Assembly (NCBI GenBank): GCA_902793195.1
Contig: CADBCS010000028.1
Location: 1-35,645, forward strand
Length of the DNA: 35,645 nt
Direction: 5' to 3'
DNA from: an uncultured Coriobacteriaceae bacterium
GTDB taxonomy: Bacteria > Actinomycetota > Coriobacteriia > Coriobacteriales > Atopobiaceae
A program made the position numbers and the translations under genes. Shown piece by piece: positions 8,489 to 15,694 of this stretch (positions within the stretch are counted from its first letter, which is position 1; each line of letters opens with the position of its first letter). Under the pieces are notes generated by a model. That model made no database searches and was not told where the DNA came from. It was given only the letters and a program-made list of their open reading frames with translations.

Positions 8489-9188
8489 ATGACGCGCACA
8501 GCCATTCTCGTTGATGGAAACTTCTACCTACGTCGCGCGCGCAGGTTAAGGGGCAATAGAACGCCGACAGAGCGTGCAGAGGAACTCCACGCGTATGCGG
8601 TGGAGCACATAACCCAAAGACGCGACGTCAAGCTTGAGTATGGCAGCAGGTCTCTCTATAGAATCTTTTATTACGACTGTCCGCCCGTCTCCGACGCACG
8701 GGTTAAGCAGCCATGGGATGAGCACAACAGGGTGTTTAGCAAAAAGAATCCATCCAACATTTGGAGCACTGAGTTCCAAGCGGCTCTTGCCAGAAAGCGC
8801 AAAGTCGCGATGCGGATGGGCGAAGTGCGCACGGCGAATATGCACTTCAACCTCAAGGAAGCCTCGCTAAAAAAAGCTGTTGAACAAGGGGATCACTGTA
8901 GATGACCTGACCGAGGAGGATTTCACACTCGTAGGCATGAAGCAATCTGGTGTGGATATGAGAATCGGACTAGATGTTGCCAGTCTCGCCAGCGAGAAAA
9001 TCGTGGATCAAATCATCCTTATCGCCGGTGACACTGACTTTGTACCAGTCGCAAAGGTGGCCCGCCGTGCGGGCGTGGACTTCCTTGTGGATCCCATGGG
9101 ACACAAGCTACCGGAGGAATTCGTCCGACAGGTCGACGGAGTCGAAGACTTGTCGGCCACATTGGTGAGGAACACGGTCGCGCAATGA
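8489..9188 (+). pseudogene. NYN-domain (PIN-like) protein, frameshifted
   Basis: A NYN/PIN-like nuclease-family protein, a class often acting on RNA, split in two frames. The first frame (8489-8905) starts MTRTAILVDGNFYLRR with the family's first acidic residue Asp9; the second frame (ending 9188) carries GVDMRIGLDVASLA and LIAGDTDFVPVAKVARR, the rest of the domain. The join lies at seven A (8869-8875): losing one A reads SLKKLLNKGITVDDL continuously and restores about 232 aa. RBS GGAGG precedes the ATG. It may be a fresh null mutation, a sequencing error, or a gene expressed through slippage on the A tract. All expected NYN acidic motifs are intact. Confidence 0.8.
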
Positions 9189-9611
9189 GCTGCTAAACGC
9201 GCGATAAAGACGCCGCTCAGCAAAGGCATGCGTTGTTTGCACTGAAGCGATGCGAGGTTTGGGTTTCTGTCAGCAGCATGAAAAATATCTAAACAGTAGC
9301 CTTGACTAGAGAATACCTCCCGCAGGGCGGGTAAGGCGTTGAAAGGCTCTTTGGGCTGGCACGCCAACACAGGCACGCACCACGTGCACATCGCCCCCTC
9401 GACGGCATGCCTGTCGAGGGGGCTTTTGCATGGAGCGGAATCCGGTGCCAGAAGCTGGAGCGGATTCGCGAGGCGCCACGTACGACTCGGGGGTGCCGCG
9501 TGGTCTTGGTGAGAGTCGATGGATACGAAATGCAATCTATGCTCTAAGATAATCAGAGACATCATGGGATGGGGCTATGATGCCTCGGATAGCGTCTATG
9601 AACTTGAAGTA
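9189..9611. other. Intergenic 423 nt between NYN gene and lipoprotein
   Basis: No protein gene is supported here. Apart from the terminator at 9393-9427, the stretch 9318-9392 has short self-complementary pieces (such as CCCGCAGGGCGGG) and could be a small structured RNA ending at that terminator, but no promoter is convincing. A 59-codon frame at 9519-9698 (+) with a CxxC start overlaps the lipoprotein gene antisense and lacks a clear ribosome binding site. Confidence 0.4.
9393..9427 (+). terminator. Rho-independent terminator
   Basis: A perfect 11-bp stem (9393-9403 with 9413-9423) has a 9-nt loop and is followed by TTTT. It lies 205 nt past the NYN stop, so it ends either a long NYN 3' region or a separate small RNA. 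Confidence 0.75.
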
Positions 9612-10667
9612 TTACAGCCCTACGGAGCTAACACCGTATTCTGCTTGCTCATGAGAGAAGCCTTCGAATTCGAGCTGCTCTACAAGACCATCATGTGAGA
9701 AAGCGGAGTAATCAAGGTACTGTTTTGCCTTATTCGCCGCTTGTTGGTTCCAATCTGCGCCACAGTGGTCTACCCCATACGTCGCATCCTCAGTGGAGAA
9801 CCCTTCGAACTCCAGCTGTTCGACAAGTCCGCTATATGAGAATGCGCTGTAGTCCAAGTATTGAAGTGCCTTCTTCAGCGCATTGCTTTGAGAAACCGTC
9901 GGAGAGCTTGCAGATGGTTGCTCCGATGATTGTGACGTCCTAATTGTTGCTTTGGCAGTATCCTCCTCCGTTTTTTCTTGTTGCTTTGTCTCTTGGACTG
10001 AGGAAGTTTGCTGCGAGTCCGTCTTTTGTTCTGCCTTCGAGTTGAATGCTTCGCGCTTCCCAGCGGTCGACGCTAAGTTCTCGCCTCGTAGTTCAATGCT
10101 TGACAGAACGTCAGATACCTCTTTGTTGTTTGAGTCGTAGCTTTCTAGTGGAGAGGCTGCTACAACATTATACAAGCATGGCCAATCACAGACCAAATCG
10201 ACCTCGCCCTTGTACTGCACGCCATCCATTTCGTAGGTCATTGGAAAGACATAAACGCTGGTGCTATCTTTTCCGGCTTTGAATACGGCTCCACTAGACC
10301 TATCAAGTTTGAGACCGTCTGCTTTCTCCATACCGTCCAAAAAATCAGATATGGTTTTAGTCTCACCCTGTACGGGTGTCATGTCATCTACATAGGCAAC
10401 ATAAAGCATACCGCCGAATGTTGGATAGATGTACTTCCCATTGTCGTCTGCATCAGTGACTCTCCAGGATGATGGATGCGTCAAAGACAAATCTTTGACC
10501 ACGCACTTCGTTACATCCGCATTCTTGCTCGCGGATTCTGGTGTCGGCGCACTCTCACTGGCAACGCCTGTTGCATTGCTATGCTGAGAACCGCATCCCA
10601 CCATTGAAAATATCAGTAGGCATACAATACACGCGCTGAGAATGAAACGCGTGCTCGACTTAAGCAT
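9612..10667 (-). CDS. Lipoprotein with two C-terminal Ltp-type repeats
   Basis: A 351-aa surface lipoprotein. The signal peptide ends in a lipobox VGC with Cys25. Residues 55-195 form a globular region (LTHPSSWRVTD..., YVFPMTYEMDGVQYKGEVD) resembling small lipoprotein stress domains. A Ser/Thr/Gln-rich linker (200-255) precedes two near-identical ~45-residue repeats, each with YLDYSAFS..GLVEQLEFEGFS. These match the Ltp family (host-cell-surface lipoprotein), helical repeats first known from a streptococcal phage superinfection-exclusion lipoprotein and widespread in actinobacterial surface proteins. Its composition is lower in GC than its neighbours, suggesting transfer. ATG at 10667 with GGGAG upstream. 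Phage-exclusion function is only a possibility; adhesion or envelope roles are equally open. Confidence 0.85.
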   Translation of the reverse strand: MLKSSTRFILSACIVCLLIFSMVGCGSQHSNATGVASESAPTPESASKNADVTKCVVKDLSLTHPSSWRVTDADDNGKYIYPTFGGMLYVAYVDDMTPVQGETKTISDFLDGMEKADGLKLDRSSGAVFKAGKDSTSVYVFPMTYEMDGVQYKGEVDLVCDWPCLYNVVAASPLESYDSNNKEVSDVLSSIELRGENLASTAGKREAFNSKAEQKTDSQQTSSVQETKQQEKTEEDTAKATIRTSQSSEQPSASSPTVSQSNALKKALQYLDYSAFSYSGLVEQLEFEGFSTEDATYGVDHCGADWNQQAANKAKQYLDYSAFSHDGLVEQLEFEGFSHEQAEYGVSSVGL

Positions 10668-11332
10668 GATGTCGCTCCCTTGTCTTAAGCTATATGTAAG
10701 CTTAGTCTCTCACGACGATCATGCTGCGACATCCAACACTTCGGTAAAAGGCGTTAGCCCTATTGTTAGGTCATGTCATACCAGCAATCATAAAGGATAG
10801 GCGGTATTGTACATATCATCATTCCATACACGTGAGTGCTTTTTTCTGCGTTATAGGCGTTCCTGAGCGCTCGGTGGTGTAGCGATCCCACGTGGTCTGT
10901 GGCCGCAAGTATCGTCCCGCCGTAAGCGAGGAATTGTCACGCCCTTGACCAGACGAAGGGGATGGGTCCGCAACGTGAACGCATAATTTGGGCCAAGCTT
11001 TAAAACCACGAGCGGGACTCGAACTGCCAGGTCGCAACACAGCGCGATTCCGTGACAAGTTCGGCCTGCCGCGTGCGATTCCGAGCCACCGGAGGGTGCC
11101 GCGTACAATTTTGTAACGAGCTAGGCCTGCCGCGTACAATCTTCTCCGAGAATCGCGCGCGGTAGGGGTCGTTTGTGACCAGAAATTGATACGCGGCGTC
11201 CTCCTGCGGTCCAAAAATCGCGCGCGGTAGGGAAGGTTTTTGTCACTGAATCGTACGCGGCGGACCCCCGGCAACCTTCGGCGGCCTCACATGGCGCATA
11301 TGGTTAGCTGCCTACGCCCCCGCACATCCCCG
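10668..11332. other. Intergenic 665 nt holding the motif array
   Basis: No convincing gene. The open frame on the minus strand at 10819-11274 is built from the repeat array and has the arginine-rich composition of a spurious ORF. 10668-10800 is AT-richer and should contain the lipoprotein promoter, but no clear -35/-10 pair could be chosen. A small inverted repeat (AAGCTT..AAGCTT-like) sits near 10687-10708. Confidence 0.5.
11041..11280. repeat. Array of eight ~12-nt motifs in two diverging arms
   Basis: The motif AATYGYRCGCGG or close variants occurs eight times. Four copies are on the plus strand (starting 11151, 11184, 11216, 11249) and four on the minus strand (5' ends at 11140, 11110, 11080, 11049). 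Spacing is 30-33 nt throughout, about three helical turns. The right arm is two 65-nt units sharing AATCGCGCGCGGTAGGG; the left arm is the inverted equivalent. The arms meet at 11141-11150. It occupies the intergenic region between two genes whose nearest ends are the lipoprotein start and the acyltransferase stop. Confidence 0.8.
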
Positions 11333-12613
11333 CTACGCCCACGGGCAGACGAAACCGGGGTAGTTCGTGTACTCCTGATAGAGCACGTCGTAGTTGATGT
11401 CGTTCTCGCGCAGCTGAGAGATGAACGCGCGCAGGTACGCGTCCTCCTCGAAGTACTGGATGAAGTTCACGTAGAAGCACCCGTTAACGGCGCTCATCTC
11501 GAGCGTGAGGGGCGTCGCGCACGAGGGCAGCGCCGTCGAGGGCAGCGCGTGGAACTCCTGCACGTAGAACTCGGCATCGCCAAAGCTGCTCTTGCCCACG
11601 TAGCTCACGGTCGCCGTGAACATCTGGCTCTTCTTGTCCGCGAGCCTCACGCAATGGGCGTGCCGCTCGTCGTGGGTGGGCATGCCCTTGAGCTCCTCCA
11701 TGAGCTCCTGATACTCCTTAATCTCCCGGCGGACCATGCCCTCGTCCGTCTGGGCGGCAACCATGCCACGGAAGCACGTCTCCTGCGTTGCGAAGTCCAT
11801 ACTCTTCATGCGCTCGTGGAAGACGAGCCGCGCGTCCCCCACCAGGCTCTGGTGCGCGAGCGGCGCGCGCAAGGCACGGCGCTGGTTCACGCAAAGCGCG
11901 ATGACGACGGGGTCGTCCGTCTTTGGGTGCACGCTCGCTATCGCACGAGAGAGAAAGAGCGCCACGATGGTGCCGGGGCTCCCCTCCTTCGAGATGTTAA
12001 AGCGCATGAACTCCTCTTCGCTAATGCGCAGGTTGTACGTAAGGCACCTGTTGGTGACGTGCGCAATGCCGCCGTCTGCCAGCTGGAAGCCCCGGTCGCT
12101 CCATTTTTTGACAAGTGGCGACGACTCGGCAATCTCGCCTCGCCCCGGATCCGCCCACTCGTCGGGCGAGACCTCGTCACCAGCAAGCCAGACGCCCTCG
12201 CTCGAAAGCTCGCGCCCATAGTATTCGCTGCAGTAGAGGTAGAGCAACGTGTTGAGGAGGTGGTATATTCCCCCGCCGTCCGTAAGGGCATGCCAAGCGT
12301 CGATGTGAACCTTGTTCTTCCACCAACAGAACGCAATCAGATGCCCCTGCGTTTCGTAGCTGCCCAGCATGATGGGGTGGTCTGTGTGAAGAACGGGCAC
12401 GGGCAAGGGATTGTCCTCGAAATAGGCCTCGTTCTCGTCGATGCCCAGCCGCACGCGAAAGTAGGGATAGCGTTCCATGGTGGCACGCACTGCGCGTACC
12501 AGCACCGCCTCGTCCACCATGTCCTTGAGCTTGATGGTAAGGCGGAATGTGCGCGGGTTCTCGTTGGTGGCCTCGTACAACGTGCGCAGCTCGGAATAAA
12601 GCGGATATCTCAT
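11333..12613 (-). CDS. Condensation-domain/alcohol acetyltransferase-like protein
   Basis: A 426-aa CoA-dependent acyltransferase-superfamily protein. The catalytic HxxxDG is HALTDG (His108, Asp112), in WHALTDGGGIYHLLN. The N-terminal pattern (RTFRLTIKLKDMVDEAVLVRAVRATMERYPYFRVRL) is typical of condensation and AATase-like folds, where an early helix precedes 'YPYFR'. A second-half segment (FTATVSYVGKSSFG) matches the usual SxxG-type motif region. No carrier protein or NRPS module is nearby, so it is probably a stand-alone acyl- or acetyltransferase; the substrate cannot be told. ATG at 12613 with GAGGG upstream is preferred over an in-frame ATG at 12640. It diverges from nhaC. Confidence 0.75.
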   Translation of the reverse strand: MRYPLYSELRTLYEATNENPRTFRLTIKLKDMVDEAVLVRAVRATMERYPYFRVRLGIDENEAYFEDNPLPVPVLHTDHPIMLGSYETQGHLIAFCWWKNKVHIDAWHALTDGGGIYHLLNTLLYLYCSEYYGRELSSEGVWLAGDEVSPDEWADPGRGEIAESSPLVKKWSDRGFQLADGGIAHVTNRCLTYNLRISEEEFMRFNISKEGSPGTIVALFLSRAIASVHPKTDDPVVIALCVNQRRALRAPLAHQSLVGDARLVFHERMKSMDFATQETCFRGMVAAQTDEGMVRREIKEYQELMEELKGMPTHDERHAHCVRLADKKSQMFTATVSYVGKSSFGDAEFYVQEFHALPSTALPSCATPLTLEMSAVNGCFYVNFIQYFEEDAYLRAFISQLRENDINYDVLYQEYTNYPGFVCPWA

Positions 12614-12693
12614 AGCGCCCTCACCAGTTCTAGCTCCCATGTGACTCTTCGCGACTCTTTGCCAATCATAGCGCAGGATGCCATTTCACCTAT

Positions 12694-12721
12694 GGGACAT
12701 GGTTTCAAATCCCGCTATAAT
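12694..12721 (+). promoter_or_regulatory. Promoter of nhaC-rhomboid
   Basis: A perfect -10 TATAAT (12716-12721) lies 16 nt after GGGACA (12694-12699), a partial -35. It is about 60 nt upstream of the nhaC start codon. Confidence 0.6.
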
Positions 12722-12781
12722 GAGTGCTCTGTGATAAGTCCGCCCCGTCACGAGTTGTGCACACAGACGAAGGAGACACGC

Positions 12782-14350
12782 ATGCACGGCACGATTTGGG
12801 CCCTACTTCCACCGTTTGTCGCGATCGTTCTTGCGCTGGCCACAAAGGAGGTCTACTCCTCGCTGTTCGTTGGCATCCTGGCCGGCGCGCTCATGGCCAC
12901 CGGATTCCAGCCGTTGGAGGCCCTCAACCTCATTGTGGTGGACGGACTCTCGGGCGCCGTCTCCAGCATGGCGGGCAACTACTGCTTCCTGGTGCTCTTG
13001 GGCTGCCTCATCGCCCTCATCCGGCGCGCGGGCGGAAGCCGGGCCTTTGGCACCTGGGCCAAGAGGCGCGTGAAGGCGAGGAAGGGCGCACAGCTCACGA
13101 CCTTCCTTCTGGGCGTCCTCATCTTTGTCGACGACTACTTCAGCTGCCTTGCGGTCGGCTCCGTCATGCGCCCCGTCACGGACCGGCACAGGGTCTCCCG
13201 GGCCAAGCTCGCGTTTCTCATCGACGCGACTGCCGCGCCCATCTGCATGATCGTACCCCTCTCCTCGTGGGCGGCCGCGGTCTCCGGCGTGGCTGGCGAC
13301 GTTGGTGGCGGCATGTCGGGCGTGGAGCTCTTCGTTAGGTCCATCCCCTACAACTTCTACTCCCTGCTCCTGCCCGTCTTCATAATCGCGCTCATCTGCA
13401 TGAACGTGGACTATGGCCCCATGAGAGAGGCGGAGAGAAGGGCCCTGTCCGGCGATGTGGGAGACGCGGCGGACGAGGAGTCGCAGACGGCACCCTCGGC
13501 CGAGCACGCGGAGGGTGAGGGGACGATAGCGGACCTTCTGTTGCCCATCCTCGTGCTGCTCGTCGCCACGTTCCTGTCGATGCTCTACGTGGGCGGCTTC
13601 TTTGGGGCAACGCGCTGGACGGGAGCAGAGAACGCCGGCAACCTCATTGACGCGCTGGGCAGCACGGACGCGTTCGTCGCCCTCCCCCTGGGCAGCCTGG
13701 TAACCGTGTGCGTCTCGTGCGTCTACCTGCTCCTGCGCCGCGTGGTCGGCTTTAGGGACATGATGGACTGCCTACCGCAGGGCTTTGTGGCCATGGTCCC
13801 CTCGATTCTCATCCTCACGCTGGCCACGACGCTCAAGACGGTGACCTCGGCGCTTGGGGCAGACGTCTTCGTGCACGACGTGATGGCAGGGGCCACCGGT
13901 GCGCTCTACGGCCTGCTTCCGGCCGTCATCTTTGTCGTCTCGGTCCTGCTCGCCTTTGCCACCGGCACGTCGTGGGGCACCTTTGGGATAATGATCCCCA
14001 TCGTTACGGTCGCCTTCTCCCCCGAGAACCCGCTGATGTTCGTCGGCATGTCTGCCTGCCTTGCGGGGGCGGTCTGCGGAGACCACTGCTCGCCCATCTC
14101 GGACACCACGGTCATGTCCTCTGCAGGCACGCACATGGCGCACGTGGAGCACGTCTCCACCCAGCTTCCCTATGCCATGACAGTCGCGGGCGTCTGCTTT
14201 GTTACCTACCTGCTCGCGGGATTCTTCCAAAACTGGATCGTGTGCCTATGCGTCGGTGCGGCGCTTACGGTGCTCACGCTGTTTCTTGTTCGCAGGCTCA
14301 CGCAGCGGTCGGCGTGGCTAGTCCGTCGGGGACGGTCCCTGTTGGGCTAG
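12782..14350 (+). CDS. NhaC-family Na+/H+ antiporter
   Basis: A 522-aa inner-membrane antiporter with about 11-12 hydrophobic segments. NhaC-family hallmarks are FVDDYFSCLAVGSVM, the Ala/Gly-rich TGTSWGTFGIMIPI, and GDHCSPISDTTVMSSAG near residue 435. A charged cytoplasmic loop (about 218-250: EAERRALSGDVGDAADEE) splits the protein. Members exchange protons with sodium or with organic substrates such as malate/lactate, so the exact cargo is open. ATG at 12782 follows AAGGAGAC; the longer open frame upstream is antisense to the acyltransferase. The last ~12 codons (WLVRRGRSLLG) are encoded by a short intergenic repeat, so the natural C-terminus may have been extended. The rhomboid gene follows after 31 nt. 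Confidence 0.9.
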   Translation: MHGTIWALLPPFVAIVLALATKEVYSSLFVGILAGALMATGFQPLEALNLIVVDGLSGAVSSMAGNYCFLVLLGCLIALIRRAGGSRAFGTWAKRRVKARKGAQLTTFLLGVLIFVDDYFSCLAVGSVMRPVTDRHRVSRAKLAFLIDATAAPICMIVPLSSWAAAVSGVAGDVGGGMSGVELFVRSIPYNFYSLLLPVFIIALICMNVDYGPMREAERRALSGDVGDAADEESQTAPSAEHAEGEGTIADLLLPILVLLVATFLSMLYVGGFFGATRWTGAENAGNLIDALGSTDAFVALPLGSLVTVCVSCVYLLLRRVVGFRDMMDCLPQGFVAMVPSILILTLATTLKTVTSALGADVFVHDVMAGATGALYGLLPAVIFVVSVLLAFATGTSWGTFGIMIPIVTVAFSPENPLMFVGMSACLAGAVCGDHCSPISDTTVMSSAGTHMAHVEHVSTQLPYAMTVAGVCFVTYLLAGFFQNWIVCLCVGAALTVLTLFLVRRLTQRSAWLVRRGRSLLG

Positions 14351-14357
14351 TCCGTCG
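14316..14357. repeat. 13-nt direct repeat around GGGGACGGTCCC at nhaC 3' end
   Basis: GGCTAGTCCGTCG occurs at 14316-14328 and 14345-14357, 29 nt apart, with GGGGACGGTCCC between. The second copy supplies the nhaC stop codon TAG. It belongs to the GGGACGGTCCC repeat family seen at 3600-3652. Confidence 0.7.
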
Positions 14358-14381
14358 TCACGTGAGGGGAAGGAAAAGCAC

Positions 14382-14993
14382 ATGCAAGCGAACAAGGTCA
14401 AACTGCCAAAGATCACGTTCAACTCGCCCGTGGTGCTCTGCTTCGTGTTCATATGCGTGGCCGTGCAGGTTTTGAGCACGCTCACGGGAGGCGCCAGCAC
14501 GCGCGCGTTCTTCTCGTCTCGCATAGGGCCCCTCACCGACCCCCTCATGTACGTTGGCCTCGTCTCGCACATCTTTGGCCACGCGAGCTGGGAGCACCTC
14601 ATTGGCAACATGGGCTACATTCTTCTCCTCGGGCCGCTACTCGAGGAGAAGTACGGTTCGGGCAGGCTCGCATGCATCATGCTCGCCAGCGCCCTCGCCG
14701 GAAGCATCGCGAACATCGTCCTCTTGCATGCGACAGTCGTTGGCGCCAGCGGGGTCGTCTTTACGTTCATCCTGCTCTCCTCGGTTACGGGCCTGCGCGA
14801 GGGGGAACTTCCCCTCACCTTCATTCTTGTGGCCGTGCTCTACTTTGGCCAGCAGATCTATGGCGCCGTCTTCGTGCGCGACAACGTCAGCTACCTCGGC
14901 CACATCGCCGGCGGCGTCGTGGGTTCCGTCGTGGGGTTTCTCCTGCCCACAAAAAGCCAGGGCCAGAGCACCTCTGGCTACGGCATCATCTGA
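14382..14993 (+). CDS. Rhomboid-family intramembrane serine protease
   Basis: A 203-aa minimal six-segment rhomboid protease that cleaves membrane-embedded helices. The catalytic serine is in GASG (Ser123) and the catalytic histidine is His174 in YLGHIAGG; the oxyanion-side HASWEHLIGNM (67-77) is also canonical. The start ATG at 14382 is preceded by GGAAGGA. It lies 31 nt after nhaC and is probably co-transcribed. It is shorter than multi-domain rhomboids and has no extra cytoplasmic domain. The substrate is unknown; the neighbouring surface lipoproteins and kinase give no firm clue. Confidence 0.92.
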   Translation: MQANKVKLPKITFNSPVVLCFVFICVAVQVLSTLTGGASTRAFFSSRIGPLTDPLMYVGLVSHIFGHASWEHLIGNMGYILLLGPLLEEKYGSGRLACIMLASALAGSIANIVLLHATVVGASGVVFTFILLSSVTGLREGELPLTFILVAVLYFGQQIYGAVFVRDNVSYLGHIAGGVVGSVVGFLLPTKSQGQSTSGYGII

Positions 14994-15042
14994 GCCTTGG
15001 GACAGGGTTTCCATAATGTCAACCCCCAACCTCCCCGAGCGC

Positions 15043-15071
15043 TTGATTCCACGGTCACGGCGGGCTATCTT
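15043..15071 (+). promoter_or_regulatory. Promoter of the two-component operon
   Basis: TTGATT (15043-15048), a 17-nt spacer, and TATCTT (15066-15071) lie 27 nt before the response-regulator ATG, giving a very short leader. GGGAGG lies between. It makes the regulator/kinase pair independent of the rhomboid. Confidence 0.6.
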
Positions 15072-15097
15072 CAAGACGGGAGGGAGGTTGTGCCACG

Positions 15098-15694
15098 ATG
15101 AGTAGCCCATTTGCGGACACGCTAAAACGGCTGAGACAAGCCAGGGGACTCTCGCAGATCCAGCTGGGACAGCAGGTGTTTGTGAGCAACTCCACGATCG
15201 CCAGATGGGAGAACGGCAGCCGCTTGCCAGACGCCACCATGATCGCCCGTCTCTCCAAGGCCCTGGAGGTTGACATCGGCACGCTGCTCTCCACCGTAGC
15301 CGCAAGCGACGAGTCGCCTAACGTCATAATGGTGGACGACAACAAGCCCATCCTCGCCGACAGCCTGTCCGTGCTGGAGGAAGCCATACCCAACGCCATC
15401 ATCACGGGCTTCATATGGCCGCAGGAGGCAATCGAGTACGCGAGGGCAAACCGGGTCGCCCTGGCCATCGTGGACATCGAACTGGGAACAACCAGCGGCC
15501 TCGACCTCTGCCACACCCTTCTTGAGGTCAACCCCCACACCAATGTGGTCTTCTTAACCGCATATCCCGACTACTCCCTCGACGCGTGGGGCACCGAGGC
15601 CTGCGGCTTTATGGTCAAGCCGCTGACCTTGGAGGGCATACGCAAGCAGCTCGGCAGGCTGCGGTATCCGCTCATGAGAGGTGCCGGCACGTGA
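15098..15694 (+). CDS. Response regulator with N-terminal XRE helix-turn-helix
   Basis: A 198-aa regulator with reversed architecture: an XRE/Cro-type HTH (about 6-62: LKRLRQARGLSQIQLGQQ, then STIARWENGSRLP) followed by a CheY-like receiver (about 75-190). Receiver residues are complete: acidic pair Asp80/Asp81, phosphoacceptor Asp126 (AIVDIELG), Thr154 and Lys174 (MVKPL). Typical partners of LytS-type kinases carry a C-terminal LytTR DNA-binding domain instead; none is present here. Phosphorylation would presumably alter dimerisation and so HTH binding. The stop overlaps the kinase start by 4 nt, so the two are translationally coupled. ATG chosen because GGGAGG precedes it and the HTH starts at once. 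Confidence 0.9.
   Translation: MSSPFADTLKRLRQARGLSQIQLGQQVFVSNSTIARWENGSRLPDATMIARLSKALEVDIGTLLSTVAASDESPNVIMVDDNKPILADSLSVLEEAIPNAIITGFIWPQEAIEYARANRVALAIVDIELGTTSGLDLCHTLLEVNPHTNVVFLTAYPDYSLDAWGTEACGFMVKPLTLEGIRKQLGRLRYPLMRGAGT

Noticed and set aside
9519..9698. 59-codon plus-strand frame starting MDTKCNLCSKIIRD
   Set aside because: It has a CxxC and plausible composition but no ribosome binding site, and its second half is antisense to the lipoprotein gene.
10819..11274. 151-codon minus-strand frame
   Set aside because: Its sequence is generated by the motif array and is arginine-rich without any recognisable domain.
11041..11280. CRISPR array
   Set aside because: Motifs are only ~12 nt, switch strand at the centre, intervals are themselves partly repeated, and no cas gene is near.
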